The notes under the pieces: generated by a model
What the model saw: only the letters and a program-made list of their open reading frames with translations
Told to the model about the DNA's origin: nothing
Databases searched by the model: none
In this document: piece after piece, positions 23,201 through 35,861 of the stretch
How positions within the stretch are numbered: position 1 is the stretch's first letter
Layout of the letters: each line of letters begins with the position of its first letter
Position numbers and translations under genes: made by a program
NCBI GenBank assembly: GCA_950106755.1
Contig: OX467092.1
Coordinates: forward strand, 1,364,001 to 1,428,000
Reading direction: 5' to 3'
Length of the DNA stretch: 64,000 bases
Origin: Climacium dendroides
Lineage: Eukaryota > Streptophyta > Bryopsida > Hypnales > Climaciaceae

Positions 23201-24986
23201 TCCAAAGTTTGGAGTTTGGGTTCCTTGTTTCATTGACAAGGGAATAACGTAGTAAAAAAGACACCTTAGTTTCATCCATGTGCATTTCAGATTGTTATTC
23301 CATTTGATAGTGTAGTTGCTTTGAGGAAAGCCTTGTATTGGTACTATAGCTTTATTGTTTTTCTTGGAACTATGTAATGTTTTTCTTGGAACTATGGCTT
23401 TAACTTTGGAAGGACATAGACGATGTTTTGTGTCTTTTGGGTAGACAACTAGGCTTTGTACATACTATAAAAATGGATGATTTTCATTCAATTTTTTAGA
23501 GTGCAACTTTATTGCTACTATATTTACATCATTGAGTTAAGTTCAAGGCATTTTAGTTTTTATTTTACATAGGATAGTTCATCAAAAAAATGGTACACTA
23601 TCTAATGTGATTCAATACTTTTAGCTTTTCTCCCTTGAAATTCAATTTTGACATTCAAAATGATTTTTTTACCTTGAAAAAACTATAAAAATAAAGCTTC
23701 TATAGTTTAGTTTTTATTCTACTTAGAAACTTTTTGAAAAATTATTAAAATAAACATTTTAGTGAAGTTTGAATTTGAAGATCTATAACCATGTTTCTAA
23801 ATATGAACTAATACAAATTTTTAACTAGTTACAATGTTCTATACTATAATGTACTCCTATTCTAAAAAATTTAGATTTTTGAAGATGATTTGTATTTAAC
23901 ACAAATGTTCTTCTTTTTTTTGCAATAATTCATAGTAGTTTAAATTTTTTGCAAAAAAATTTGAAATTTTCATAACAAATGTTAGGCACAGTCCTAGTGA
24001 TCCTAACCTAAGATTTCTTCATCCATCCACTATTTGGGAAGTCGAGGCATTCTTCAAGAATTTTCATGGAATACTACAACAAATTTCTGAACTTTTATTG
24101 GGCCAATTGTCTTTAGGAAACTTAATTTCTCTCAAGTCTCTTCCAAAAACTCTTCTTATTGGTAGCCTCATTAATTGCATTTTAGCAACTTACTACTCGT
24201 CTTTTTGTGGAGGGTCCATGATCTAGATCATTGGAGCCTTCCATACTAGGATCATGTGCCTAAATGTTATACATTTGATTTCATCTTGGAAAAATAAAAC
24301 CAAAAAAATTCACCCATAAATAGCAAATAAATGGAGGATACAAAATGACAGACTTTCAAATTTGAATATATAGTCATAGTCTCCATCCTTTAGGATTAAT
24401 CCCTACTGGAGTACCAATCCATGCAACCATCTTGTAGATGTTGTCCATCTTCAAGCAACACCCTTAGGAGGCAAATCGTTGTTTAGCATTTTATTGGCCC
24501 AATTTAAACACAACAAAAATGACAAAGACTTAGGGTGAAAGAAAAAGAATTAGTTGGGGTTGAGATGTGCAAAAGGCATATAGATTTATTTTGAACCTAA
24601 AAAGCTATAAAAAAATCAATTTCTATATGTTTTACATGGATAAAATTTTTAGTGTTGTATTGACATTAGCTAAAGGTATCAATTTTATTCAAAATACTAT
24701 CAATAACAACAAATTAAAACGTTTCATATTTGTTTAAAAAAATTATTGATTACAATAGCTAAAACCAAGTGAAATTATAGTCAACTACTATTGAAAATTC
24801 AATACTTTTGAATCAAATATCAACTTATCACACATAGAATCTAAAATCATAGAATTTTTTTGAAGTGATATGAAAGAAGTACTTCATTAATCAGTTGCAA
24901 GAAATTAGGGTAGAATAGTCATTTTTAGAATCAAGTTCATTGCCCTTCATCAATCCCCAAACAAGTTCCCAAAGTCTATGAGAATA
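20300..24986. other. AT-rich repeat-derived desert
   Basis: No gene was found. A two-copy tandem repeat of about 54 bp built on ctttcggccccaattccacc sits near 21006-21110. The stretch 21570-21780 is related to 31860-32050 (shared words atgaaacaca/aagctcatgca, ctccttgycaagggc/gactttc and caccataacaaac), forming a dispersed repeat. Scattered TTAA-type termini occur near 22073, 22300 and 24393. The remaining short open frames are not recognisable. Confidence 0.5.
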
Positions 24987-25800
24987 GGATCTTATAGTAC
25001 TTTGGTTTAAGAAGATGTGGAAAAAAATACAAAAATTTCTACTGTAGAGAATGCAAGATATTAGTGTTTAAAGTGGCAAAAAACTTTTTTTAGGCCTTGC
25101 AAAAAATCAGGTTGTTGCACTTCACAAGGTTATATCATTATGAAAAAATGTCCAATATGGTTGTTCTTCTTTGAATTCATTTTTCAAGGCAAGTTGTCTA
25201 CATACTTGAAAATTTTCAGATCATTTGGAATTGTACAACATATAGGAAAAAAATAGTAAATAGAAATAAGTAGAGAATGGTTCAAAATACTAAATTTACA
25301 AAAATTTATTTATCAAATTAAAAAATACCAATACCAATGGTTGTAATGTTGTAATAAACAATCTACACCTTACAATTTTTTTTCCTCAATAATATTGACA
25401 GTTGAGTTAAATAAGGACTTCAAAGTTCATTTTAGAATAGAGAATCCATAACTACCCACAAATTAGAACTCCTCATAACTTTCATCTCATTAATCAAAGT
25501 AAAATGATTCAAAGCTTTCCAACTATATATAAATCTAATGAACCAATTTCAAATTTTTATTTAAAAAAAAAATGATTTTTAAAATTTGCCTAAGCTACCC
25601 AAGTTGAAAAACAACCTACATATCATAGAATAACTTATTAACCATGTAGTCAAAAATTATGAAATTTTTTGGGCCTTAAAGCTACTCCTTGTACACATGT
25701 TGTATGAAAATTTCAAAGAAAAATAAAATCTCCACTCACATATACTTGCCCAAAAAAGTTTATATTGCCAAAAACACAAAATTGGTCCTTTAGGGGTTAA
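24987..25800 (-). mobile_element. TTAA element, 840-bp type, left end decayed
   Basis: This interval is the reverse complement of 26210-27049 along most of its length, including the words gaagatgtgg, ttgcacttcacaaggt, caaggcaagttg and gtagtcaaaa. The right end is intact (ggtcctttaggggTTAA at 25787-25800). The left end begins at a decayed border (gatcttatagtac) without TTAA. No coding capacity. Confidence 0.7.
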
Positions 25801-26209
25801 GCATTTATAATTAATTTACTACCAAAAATATATGGGATATCAAGTTAAATTTCAATTGCAAAGAGATTTAGTGATTCAAGGCCTTCCAATTAAAAGCTAT
25901 GGAAAAAACTTAGAAAAGCTTAGGGAAGAACTTGTTAAAGAATCAATTTCAACATAATCTTCCTATGATACAACCCTCTTAAATATCACTTTATCTCGAT
26001 ATCCCCTATTATGAAAAGAATGAATTCTACTTAGAAGTATTACTTGATAGTAAGGATTTACCCCTTTAAAGATGGAACCTGTGACCATGTAGTTAAACTT
26101 CAATATCTCTTACTTTATATGCTCTCTTTTGCCATTACATAAATAGACATTGACATTGTAAGTCTAGAATGATTCATCTCCTCTTTGATGTCAACAGAAT
26201 TGTATTAAA

Positions 26210-27049
26210 TTAACCCCTAAAGCCCCAAACACCTTTTTTGGCATTATAGATATTTTGGGCAACTCACCGTGAATGGAATTTTTATTTTTATTTTTTTGAA
26301 ATTTTCATACAACATGTAGTTGAGGAGTAGCTTTAAGACCCAACAATTTTCATAACTTTTGACTACATGGTTAAAAAGTTATTGCCTGATATGTATTTTT
26401 TTGTGAAGCTGGGTAGTTCCTGAAAAAATCACTTTTTTAAGAAATATAAATTTGAAATTGGTTCTCTATATTTATATGTAGCTAGAAAGCTTTGAATCAT
26501 TCCATTTTGATTAATGAGATGAAAGTTATGAGGATTTTTAGTTGTGGGTAGTTTACAAATAGTTATGGAATCTCTACTCTAAAATAAACTTTGAAATCCA
26601 TTATTGAACTCATTTTTCAAAAATTTTGAAAAAAAATAAAAGCATTGGGTGTAGATTGTTTAGTACAACATTACAACCATTAGGATTTGCATTTTTCAAT
26701 TCCATGAATGAATTCTTAACAATTTAGTATTTTGAATCATTCTTGACTTCTTTGTACTTATTGTTTTTTTCTTATATGTTGTACAATTCCAGATGATCCA
26801 AATTTTTTCAAGCATGTAGCCAACTTGCCTTTAAGAATGAATTTAAAAAACACACCACCATTTTGGACATTTTTTCATATAGATGTGACCTTGTGAAGTG
26901 CAGCTGCCCAATTTTTGGTAGGACAAAAAAAAATCTTTTTTTGTCACTTCAAACACTAATATCTTGCAATCTACACGGTGGAAATTTCTGAAATTTTTTC
27001 CACATCTTCTCAAACCAATGTACTATAGTCAAAATCTTTTAGGGGTTAA
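26210..27049 (+). mobile_element. TTAA-flanked element, 840 bp, both ends present
   Basis: It starts TTAACCCCTAAAGCCCCAAA and ends CTTTTAGGGGTTAA. Both ends are bordered by TTAA and the outermost 13-14 bases are inverted repeats. There is no open frame of useful length, so it is non-autonomous. It lies inverted relative to the partner at 24987-25800, about 410 bp away. Sequence shared with fragments at 37317-37970 and 44166-44345 shows it to be the longest member of its family in the window. Confidence 0.75.
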
Positions 27050-28353
27050 GTACACTAGAAAGATGTTTTTTTCCTTCTTTGAATTTTTATTCTTCTTTAA
27101 TTCCTCTTCATTCTACAAATACAATACCCTAAACCCTAAACAAAATAATAATATGCTACAGTTTAGTGAATTTACTTGTTGAAACTCAACGACTTTGGTT
27201 GTTTGTATCCTCATGATCTAAACTTGCAAATGTTGTCTTCTCTATTATAATAAAAAAAATAGTTATAACCTAATTATATTTTATTTTTGCATCTCCAATT
27301 AATGTTCATCCCCATAGTACATCTATGAAATTATTTACTATCCAAAACAAATGCATTTTGTGCTTTTAAGATTACAAATATGATATCTAAAAAAAATTAG
27401 ATAGTTATTATCTTTAGTGTATAATCATTGAAATCAAATGAAATCGATAAAGTCACACCAATTTAAACAACTACTAAAATTTTCATCAATCACTAATATA
27501 AACCAACATTTCGCAACATGCAGAACAAGCCTCTACAAAGAAATAGAGTTGACAGAACTTGCAAATGGTCTCCAGCAATTATTCCCTTCATGGTAATGAC
27601 TGCATTCCCTTTTCTAGCATGAACCAAAAAGACTTCCTGCCTTCATTCCTAAATAACATTTTGAGCACAGCAATACACGTCAGAGTATTTTTCACTTAGA
27701 TAATTTGTACCTTTCATTTCCATATGTGCGCACAGGAATATGGTACGCTCGAAGTAACGATTCTTTCAGAAATACTACAGACAATGGCTTAAGTGAAGGA
27801 TAATAGGTACCGTCTTGCTCGGGGAGATTGAACCAGCTGCACAATAGGCAGCCAACTAGTCCAATTACGAGGAGAAACAAACAACCTTGTCGAAGGAGTT
27901 GAACAAATATGATTGTGAGTTTCAAGTGATAACTTAACACTGAAATAAATTACAGGAATGAACCTCATTTCAGTACATAGGTAAACGTGCAAAACTGTTT
28001 CTAGGATTTACTTAAGGGTCTGCACCTTACTCCTCAAAAACTACTGGAAGGCACATGCAAATAGTAACGTTCACATTCTAACGATGTTCTCAAAAGGCAA
28101 ATGCTGATCATCCTCGGAACATTCTGTCACCATAGAAGTCGTCGCTCAAACTTCTAAACCACGACTATTACTTTCTGCACATTAGTTAGACTCTGGAAGC
28201 CTCATAATACACTCTCTGGAAAACTAGCCCAGACAAAACATTACCTTGAATGAAAGCTTCCACCTTCAAGAAGTGATATTCCCAATTCTCTTTCAAAACT
28301 CAACCAAAACTTTAGACATAAGCGTCCAAACTACATCTTCTTCAACATCTCTT
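27050..28353. other. AT-rich flank and probable 3' region of the ALS gene
   Basis: No recognisable gene. Two adjacent telomere-like words (ccctaaaccctaaac) at about 27127 are too short to be meaningful. The last few hundred bases are less AT-rich and should contain the ALS 3' UTR. Confidence 0.4.
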
Positions 28354-30498
28354 TCAGTACTTTTGCCGACCATCGCCTTCAGTAATAATCTCCTTGAAAC
28401 TAGCTCCCCCTGGTATCATAGGCAACACGTGTTCCTGATGGGGGACGATGACGTCCAGGAGATACGGTCCTGGAGTTTCAAGCATCTTGGCAATAGCATC
28501 CCTCAAGTCTTCTCTCCGCGTGACACGGGCCGAAGATACTTTGCAACCCTCCGCAATCTTGCAGAAGTCAGGGTAGATTTCAGCTTCAGCCTCGGGATCT
28601 CCCAAATAAGTGTGGGCTCGGTTCGCCTTGTAAAATCGATCTTCCCACTGCATCACCATTCCCAAATGTTGATTGTTCAAGATCATTATCTTAACTGGCA
28701 ACTTCTCCACATGTATCGTTGCAAGCTCTTGGATGTTCATGATGAAACTCCCATCTCCGTCGATATCGATAACAGGGACGTCAGGGTGTGTAGCGGCGGC
28801 ACCAAGAGCGGCCGGCAAACCAAAACCCATGGCTCCGAGTCCACCCGAGGTGAGCCACCTCCGTGGTTGCTCATATTCGAACCATTGTGCAGCCCACATT
28901 TGATGTTGCCCTACACCAGTCGAAATAATGGCATTGCCTCCGGTCATCTCGCACAAGGTCTGAATGGCAAACTGCGGGACGATCAATTGGTTACCAAATT
29001 CAGGGAACTTCATGGGCCACTGCAACTTGACCCCATCGAGCTCCGCTCGCCAGCTTGAGAAGTCCGGCCTTGTGGCTGGACCCTCCCTGATGAGCTTGTT
29101 GAGCCCGGCAAGAGCCAGCTGCACATCTGCACAGATGGACACATGAGGTTGCTTGTTCTTTCCTATCTCAGCAGGGTCGATATCGATGTGCACAATACTG
29201 GCTCGGGTTGCAAACGACTCCAACTTCCCAGTCACACGATCATCAAATCGCACTCCGAATGCCAGAAGCATGTCCGCCGAGTCAATAGCGTAATTAGCAT
29301 ACACAGTTCCATGCATCCCCAGCATCGACAGAAACCTCTCGTCCGATGCAGGGAAAGTCCCCAAACCCATCAAAGTCGACGTCACTGGAATGCCCGTAAG
29401 CTCGACAAATTCTCGAAGCTCCTTGCTGGCGTGTAAGCATCCACCGCCAGAGTAGATTACAGGCTTCTTCGCTGTAGCAAGGAGACGAATGATCTGCTGC
29501 ATCAAGGAAACCTGTGGCGGGGGTGGGAGTCGGCTCAAATACGACTGCAGCTTCATCGGTTGACTCCAGTCGGGAATCGCCAACTGCTGCTGGATGTCCT
29601 TCGGGATATCAACCAGCACAGGACCCGGACGCCCTGAAGCAGCAAGGAAGAACGCCTCCCGAATGACGCGCGGGATATCATCCACAGTCATCACCAAGTA
29701 ATTGTGCTTGGTAATGGAGCGTGTCACCTCCACAATGGGCGTTTCTTGAAACGCGTCAGTGCCGATAAACCTCCGCGGCACTTGGCCAGTGATGGCCACC
29801 AACGGAACGCTGTCCAGCAAGGCATCCGCCAACCCGGTCACCAGATTGGTGGCGCCCGGCCCTGACGTCGCAATGCAGACTCCCACGCGACCCGAGGATT
29901 TGGCGTACCCTTCCGCAGCAAAAATCTCACCCTGCTCATGCCTGCAGAGCACATTCCTGATAACCGTAGACCTTGTGAGCGCCTGATGAATCTCCATCGA
30001 AGCACCACCGGGGTAAGCGAATGTAGTACGCACGCCCTCCCTCTCCAAAGCCTCCACGAGAATGTCTGAGCCTTTTCGAGGCTCATCCGCGGCATACCTG
30101 GAAACGAAATCCTTCGGCAACGGTGCAGTCAAGGATTTGCCACTGCTGATTCGGGATTCAATCGCGTCGGGAGCAGCCACGTCAGCTTCCTTCACCGCCA
30201 CGGATCCCATACTCTCCATTCCTCTCTCTTCACTCAACACGGCACTAGGGCCGGCGGCTCGGTTGCTGCTCGCACTCCGCCTCTGAACACCGTGCTTCAC
30301 CACCGCCACACCTTGAAAGAAGAATCCGCTCTTGAGCTCGGCACTTGCAAGCATTTTCTGCGACGCCGGCACCTTCGCGAACGCGACCGCATGAGCTCCA
30401 TCGCCGCCCCCGCTACTCGCGTATTCCGGTCTCACCAGTGCAGCCGCAGCCGAGGTTTGCACTGCCCCCGCTCTACAGGCCTGTGCCATCGTTCTCAC
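28354..30498 (-). CDS. ALS: Acetolactate synthase (acetohydroxyacid synthase) catalytic subunit, plastid precursor
   Basis: A single intronless frame of 714 aa. About 80-140 N-terminal residues, Ala/Ser/Arg-rich, act as plastid transit peptide and linker, then the ThDP enzyme fold begins near [12 protein letters not shown]. Seen motifs are [24 protein letters not shown] (the catalytic Glu region), [17 protein letters not shown], the FAD-binding middle domain with [14 protein letters not shown], the GDGSFIMN...NN ThDP/Mg site and [14 protein letters not shown]. It makes 2-acetolactate or 2-aceto-2-hydroxybutyrate from pyruvate, the first common step to Val, Leu and Ile. Most positions known from herbicide-target work keep the usual residue (Pro, Ala, Asp, Arg and Trp618 here). 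The one equivalent to Arabidopsis Ser653 is Gly697, in MIPGGASF. The frame could start at any of several N-terminal Met codons; the first is used because a TATA box lies suitably upstream. Confidence 0.96.
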   Translation of the reverse strand: MRTMAQACRAGAVQTSAAAALVRPEYASSGGGDGAHAVAFAKVPASQKMLASAELKSGFFFQGVAVVKHGVQRRSASSNRAAGPSAVLSEERGMESMGSVAVKEADVAAPDAIESRISSGKSLTAPLPKDFVSRYAADEPRKGSDILVEALEREGVRTTFAYPGGASMEIHQALTRSTVIRNVLCRHEQGEIFAAEGYAKSSGRVGVCIATSGPGATNLVTGLADALLDSVPLVAITGQVPRRFIGTDAFQETPIVEVTRSITKHNYLVMTVDDIPRVIREAFFLAASGRPGPVLVDIPKDIQQQLAIPDWSQPMKLQSYLSRLPPPPQVSLMQQIIRLLATAKKPVIYSGGGCLHASKELREFVELTGIPVTSTLMGLGTFPASDERFLSMLGMHGTVYANYAIDSADMLLAFGVRFDDRVTGKLESFATRASIVHIDIDPAEIGKNKQPHVSICADVQLALAGLNKLIREGPATRPDFSSWRAELDGVKLQWPMKFPEFGNQLIVPQFAIQTLCEMTGGNAIISTGVGQHQMWAAQWFEYEQPRRWLTSGGLGAMGFGLPAALGAAATHPDVPVIDIDGDGSFIMNIQELATIHVEKLPVKIMILNNQHLGMVMQWEDRFYKANRAHTYLGDPEAEAEIYPDFCKIAEGCKVSSARVTRREDLRDAIAKMLETPGPYLLDVIVPHQEHVLPMIPGGASFKEIITEGDGRQKY

Positions 30499-30662
30499 CC
30501 CGTCCGCACCAAAACCCTAGCCGACGCGCGCACCACGAGAACTTCCTCGTACCGTCACAAAACCTTACCAAGCATACTCCTCTTAAAACCTTCACAACCA
30601 AAACACACAGAAACAACACAATTTAGCTCCAACACAACAATGCCACTACAAATTCTTAAACC

Positions 30663-30669
30663 TTATATA
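30663..30669 (-). promoter_or_regulatory. TATA box of the ALS gene
   Basis: Read on the minus strand the sequence is ggTATATAAgg, about 165 nt upstream of the ATG at 30498. A transcription start about 30 nt downstream (near 30635) would give a 5' UTR of roughly 135 nt with no ATG conflict noted. No other TATA-like word fits as well. Confidence 0.55.
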
Positions 30670-30722
30670 CCACCAAAACATCCAAACATTCCTCAAAAAT
30701 CGCTCAAAATCTGCTCAAAATG

Positions 30723-32120
30723 AACCAAAACTTGCGCTGCAAGAAAACACACAAGATGCTAAACAGATATACAACATTAACAGAAGGAACGAAGCGGAAT
30801 TCGCAGAGTAGACATTGCCGGACCTCAGTAAAACGGTGCAAGCGGCGGCGAAGACACTACTCAGCTTCAGAATTCGGCTGCAGAGAGATGACTATATGAG
30901 GAGAATGGGGCAACAGTTGGATAGTGACGAATGAAGAAAGCTCCATTATGACTATCATCTACTAAACTCTGTTGATGAAATCTCAGTGAATCTTGGGAAT
31001 CCGACATTCTAGCTCCTCGCTGGCTTGCTCGCAAGGCACTTCATCCATTCAATATGGATGTCATTCGTTAGAATCTCCAGAAGTTTACTGCAGGCTTTTA
31101 TAAATTACTGTGGTTGTGCAGAATACTGTGGCCTACAGTACTGAAGAACTGTATGCTTGGGGAGCAAGTTTGGGTCATTTATGAAGAAGTGAATGCGGTC
31201 AATTGCATGTCAGATGAAGGTCACATTCGGCATGCATTAAGTTAAAAAAATGTGCCACGTGTCAACTTGTGAATGGTGTGAGGTGATGTGGACCCCTGAG
31301 AATCTGATGTGCAAATTCAATTTCGACACTTGAGCGCCAAATTAGACCTTCATGTATTGTAATATGTAAGAGCCCTTTAATTTCCATTGGGGGCAGAAGC
31401 AGAGGCCCCATCTAGATTGTCTACTAGTAGAGAGGAGGAAAAACTTTGAAATCTTGACATTGGGTACAGTTGGGAAAGCAAGTTCTCAAGTATAGGGTCC
31501 AAAAGGTCCATGAATGTATTCAACTTTTGCAAAGCTGGAAGCTAAAAGTGTAGGCCTAGATCCCTCCAATCCCCCAATGGAAACTGGCTCTAAGTATTCA
31601 TGTTATGTATTTAATCAATTGATTGGTAATCGAAGTTGGTTTTGTTTTTTAAATTTTGGAATATATGACTATACAATAAAAATATAGACCAATAATTAAT
31701 AGTATTTTATATTATAAAAATTCAATTAAGTAGATGAAATGAACTCTCAAAATGCATGGACATGGTAAAATGGATGAAATTTGGAGATTTCAATTTGTAT
31801 TAGTGTGCCATGTACTGTTGCCATAGTCAAGAGTAAAATAAAATTAACTTTCTGATTTTTTTCTTGTAAAAACTTTGAAATTCAATATCTTTTCTATTGT
31901 GGATCCAAATATTATGAAACAAAGCTCATGCATCCCTCCTTGTCAAGGACTTTCCAATGGTATAAAAATGCAACTAGTAGACACATAGCCAAGGGATTTC
32001 ACCATAACAAACAATTTTTTTTAATAAAAAAACTAACTTAATAGATGAATTTTTCATTTGGCAAATTATTTTTAACCTCCTAAATACAATTTAGTTGGAT
32101 AGGAGGTTTGTAAGGGCCAA
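30723..32120. other. ALS upstream flank grading into AT-rich desert
   Basis: Up to about 31100 the composition is gene-like and may contain further promoter sequence. Beyond that it is AT-rich with no recognised gene. The part from 31860 belongs to a dispersed repeat shared with 21570-21780. Confidence 0.4.
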
Positions 32121-32398
32121 CATCACAAAGTTTATACCCTACGGTTTGGCAACAATTATCGTGTAGTTATTGTTGTTTCATGGGTTCGTACATTAATTGC
32201 ATTGTTATCGCATCATTACGGTGCATTGCTTCGCATCATTACGATGCAATTACAAGTAATGAATTGTAACGATGCAATAACGATGCGAAGCAATGCACCA
32301 TGATGATGCGATAACAATGTGATTAACGTGCAAGCCCATGAAACAACGATAATTGCATGATAATTGTTGCCAAATCGTAGGGAATAAACTTTGTGATG
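32121..32398. mobile_element. Foldback element, 278 bp with about 120-bp arms
   Basis: The left arm starts catcacaaagtttataccctacg and the right arm ends with its near-perfect reverse complement (cgtagggaataaactttgtgatg). Complementarity continues with few mismatches through gttgtttcatggg and gtgcattgcttcgcatc to a loop of about 35 nt near 32250. The whole element could fold into one long hairpin. No target duplication is clear and no coding capacity exists. Confidence 0.75.
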
Positions 32399-32399
32399 A

Positions 32400-33419
32400 A
32401 GGTGAACTGACCCCCTCACTTTTCCGAGAGGAAAAACATTGAAATTTTTTATTTGCCAAGTATGATAAAATTTGCAAATTTTGAATTTTTATTTGCAATT
32501 AGAGGCCTTGAATTAGTTAGGAGAGGTGTAAGAGGTAAATTTATCAAGCACAAAATAGGGGGTCTTTTATTTTACATGCCCCCTTAGAATGACTTGGAAG
32601 ATGAGCAAGGGGTAAATTCATCCCTAGCTTTTGTAAGTTGCTTGAAGAGTATGGTAGTGTTCAATATTAACTAGAAACCTTCAATTATTTTAGGGAGAAA
32701 AGTTCTATAAATTTTGTGTACCATGCAAAGAATTTTTGGATGTTGTTGTTTTGTTTATGTTACCCCTGAATTATGCTTTTAAAAAATAATCTCTATACAA
32801 CATAATTATACCAAATACAAGTGATAAGTAGAATATAACAAATGAGGTGGACAAACACTTATTAAGGTTTGTACGTGTGATTTATTACTTCTTCCATCCT
32901 TTTATCTGCTCTTCAAGATGCAAAATATTTTTGTATATATTGTATTATATTTTACTTTTTGTGATTTTTTGTATTTCAATTGCTCAATATTTTGATTAAG
33001 TTTGAGATTTTTCCTTCCTAAGCTACCTACATAATTGAGTGGTGATTGTATTTTTTGGCTCAAGGCACCTGCACGTGCACATTATGATTTTACAAATCAC
33101 CTTGCTTTATTATTACATAGAATGGTTGAGTTTTAAGAAGCATTGATTATGTTTAGCATAGCTACATCATGTGATGGTGATCAAATTGTAACTAGGGGCA
33201 TAGTTGCCATATTGATGAAGGTGATACAAATGCAAGTTGAAAAAGTGAACCCTAGGAAAGACATTTGGTACCCAAATTTGTCTCCAATGTGGCATTGTAG
33301 AAAATGGAGGAAGAGCTATCAGGATTATATACTATTATATCAAGGATGAGATCCATTGCTTCATAAAATGGTCACAAACCATGCATGAAATTGCCCAAAC
33401 CATGCATATGAGTGTCTTT
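32400..33419. other. AT-rich non-coding region
   Basis: No recognised gene or RNA. It lies upstream of the decayed transposase at 33420 and may include more of that element, but no conserved residues could be read. Confidence 0.4.
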
Positions 33420-33660
33420 TAAAGAAAAGTTTGATCTCATAGCAAAACCTAAGGCCATTGGCACTCACTCTTTATGAATTTGGAGAGCCTTCTTTGGCTT
33501 GCCTTACAACAACATCAATGTCCTTGATTGCTCTTCACTTGTGAACAATCATTTGGGGGATGAAGGATGCACCATTAGTTTTGATGTAAATGATTTTGTC
33601 TACAATTAATCACTATCTATTGTCCGATGGCATTTTACTACTAAAATAATTTCTTTGTGA
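33420..33660 (+). pseudogene. Decayed PIF/Harbinger-type transposase (plant DDE_Tnp_4-like) fragment
   Basis: With a stop codon read as Trp (TGA at 33474-33476), translation gives WIWRAFFGLPYNNINVLD followed by CSSLVNN, then TISFDVNDFVYN. A frame change next to it gives HYLLSDGI. This order matches the family signature LWIWHAFFG...NNDINVL...F.VNG..Y...YYLADGIYP of Harbinger-like transposases in plants. The catalytic Asp of the NDINVL motif is missing, and stop codons and a frameshift show it is dead. Upstream and downstream parts of the transposase could not be recovered by eye. Confidence 0.65.
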
Positions 33661-35861
33661 TATTAATATATGAAACTAAATTTGAAAAGACACAACATTG
33701 TACCAACATTGTATAAAAATGTAGAACACATCCTAATTGAAAGATTATTAAAAAAAATCCTCACAAACAAATTGATATAATGTGTTGCAGTATTTTCTAC
33801 ACTATGATAATTTGTAATGTGATAAGGAAGGACTTGGAGTCTCTTTTTGAACATGCCATTGCTAGAGGTAGCATACAAAGGTCTATTTTTTTCACTATAA
33901 GAACCTTGTGTTTTTTGTGGTGTTACAAAGAAACAGGTTATGTTTTCATTGACATCAATGTGTCACAAATTTTGAGCGTATGGGAGGCAAATTTTTGTTA
34001 ATTTCAAGAAAGATGTAGTGATGTTAGAGCAAAAATAGGTGGATGACACAAGGAACATGCATGTTTATCTAGACATCAAATAAAACATGATCACATTTAT
34101 TAGAACCTCCCAAAAAACATGGAAGTGCCACATCGACTAGGGATTCCAAATTTATTTGGATAAATTTCTAAAAATTATTGTAGAATGAGGTAAAATACAA
34201 ATCAGATGTGAAAAAAATAGAGGAAGGGCAACCATAAGGCATGCTTTGAAAAAAAAGGCAATGGATGAAAAGAGAAACTCTTTATACGGGATGGTAGGAA
34301 GTAAGACAATCCATATAGGATATGTAAAGCAAATTTTTTGTTCAAAGATAAATGTTTAAAAAAAATCTAGATGTCAGAAAAAAAATGTCCACATATTTAA
34401 AACAACATCCACATACAATGTGGTCAAGTTTCCATCTTTAAATTATCCCATATCACTTGTCATGAATGGACAATGGATTTCAGTATAGAAAGGATTTCTC
34501 CACCTTTCATTCTCACTAAATGCCAATGAAGTATATACTTGACTTTGCCATTGAAATTCTTTTGATGGTAGATGATAAATTCTTGGTGAATTTGATAATT
34601 TTTTTTGTTCATTATTTTGTATTTTTTTAAAATAATTATTATATAAAATTAAATTATTATTATTATGTTTAAATAACTATTTCATACACTTAATGCCATG
34701 TGTGTTTTTAGTGAGCTATGCCATGTGCCACATAGTCACAGTGATTATTTTATTAAAAAAAGGCACACTGTCCAAATGAAAAAAGATGATATAGCCACCA
34801 CATGGCAAGTTTTTGACGAGTGCAAACATGAGATTAGGTAGAACTACCCATTACTATACACATTTGCAATCTAGGTACTTTGGAAAAGCTATTTATGAGC
34901 TCTCATATTTTTCACATATTGAATTGTTTGAAAGAAGTCAATTGCAAAAAAAAATAAAGACATTTTGTGAGGAATTGATTTTTTTGTAATTTTCAAAGTT
35001 GAAATGTAAAATTGTGAGTAGACCCTTGTTGAAGCATGATCAAACCATTGTTAAAGTATGGGTTGATGTGTCCGCTCACCAACGCATTGCCATCATGAAA
35101 ATGGACTAGTAAGATATAGGTAATAAATAGGGCCAGTGATAGTGTCATGATGTAGGTTGTCTACTATCTGAATTAGATATCTTGCTAGTTGAAAAATTAG
35201 TTGTTAGTATTGTGTGTTGTGAATTGCTAGTGGTGGGGTATGTAAGTGTTAAGAGCCTTCGTCTTGACTATGTTGTTGTCGGTTGATAATCGGTTGTTAG
35301 TAGTTGATACTAGGGTAGTGGAGTTAGGGTTAAGGTTAGCCGACGGCTAGTTGGCGAGGTTTGTGGTGGCTATTAGAGGCAAGGGCTGGTCCTTTGCTCT
35401 CTCTCTTCTCTTTTTTTCTTGTCTCTTAGAGGGTTGAACGAGGTGGGGGTACTTGAGTGAGTGAGTTGTATTGTTATGAGAGGTTTATTTGAATTAAAGT
35501 ATTGATTTGGAGAGCTTTTGTGTAACATTTTGCAAGAATATTGGTTGAGTGTTATATTTTAGATTTGAGCTTTTGAAGAGTTGATATATAAGTGTTCCAA
35601 GTATCAAATCTAGATCTACTATGGAGAAAAAAAATTATGAGGCATTGAAGTGGAGGTGTTTGGATTTCAAGGCAGCCAAGGAGGGTATATTGAGGAGCGT
35701 CATTCTTATTGGATTTTTGTGATATGAACATGAAACTTAAAGGGTACTCTTCTTATCTTATCTTCTACTTTGTGCAAAAAAATTAGGTTCAATGAACTTG
35801 AGATCTAAAAGTTATGTACAAAATACAACTGGGGTGTGGAGGCAATGAAGGGTTGAGAATT
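33661..35861. other. AT-rich non-coding region
   Basis: No recognised gene. From 35000 to 35700 composition is less AT-poor in G (gtt/gag-rich on the plus strand), but no conserved frame or RNA was seen. Confidence 0.4.

Noticed and set aside
27120..27145. Telomere-like ccctaaaccctaaac
   Set aside because: Just two units; the frequent CCCTAAA words in the window belong to TTAA-element ends, not to interstitial telomere tracts.
28246..29058. 270-codon plus-strand open frame
   Set aside because: It lies opposite the highly conserved C-terminal half of acetolactate synthase and has no similarity; a shadow of the GC-rich real gene.
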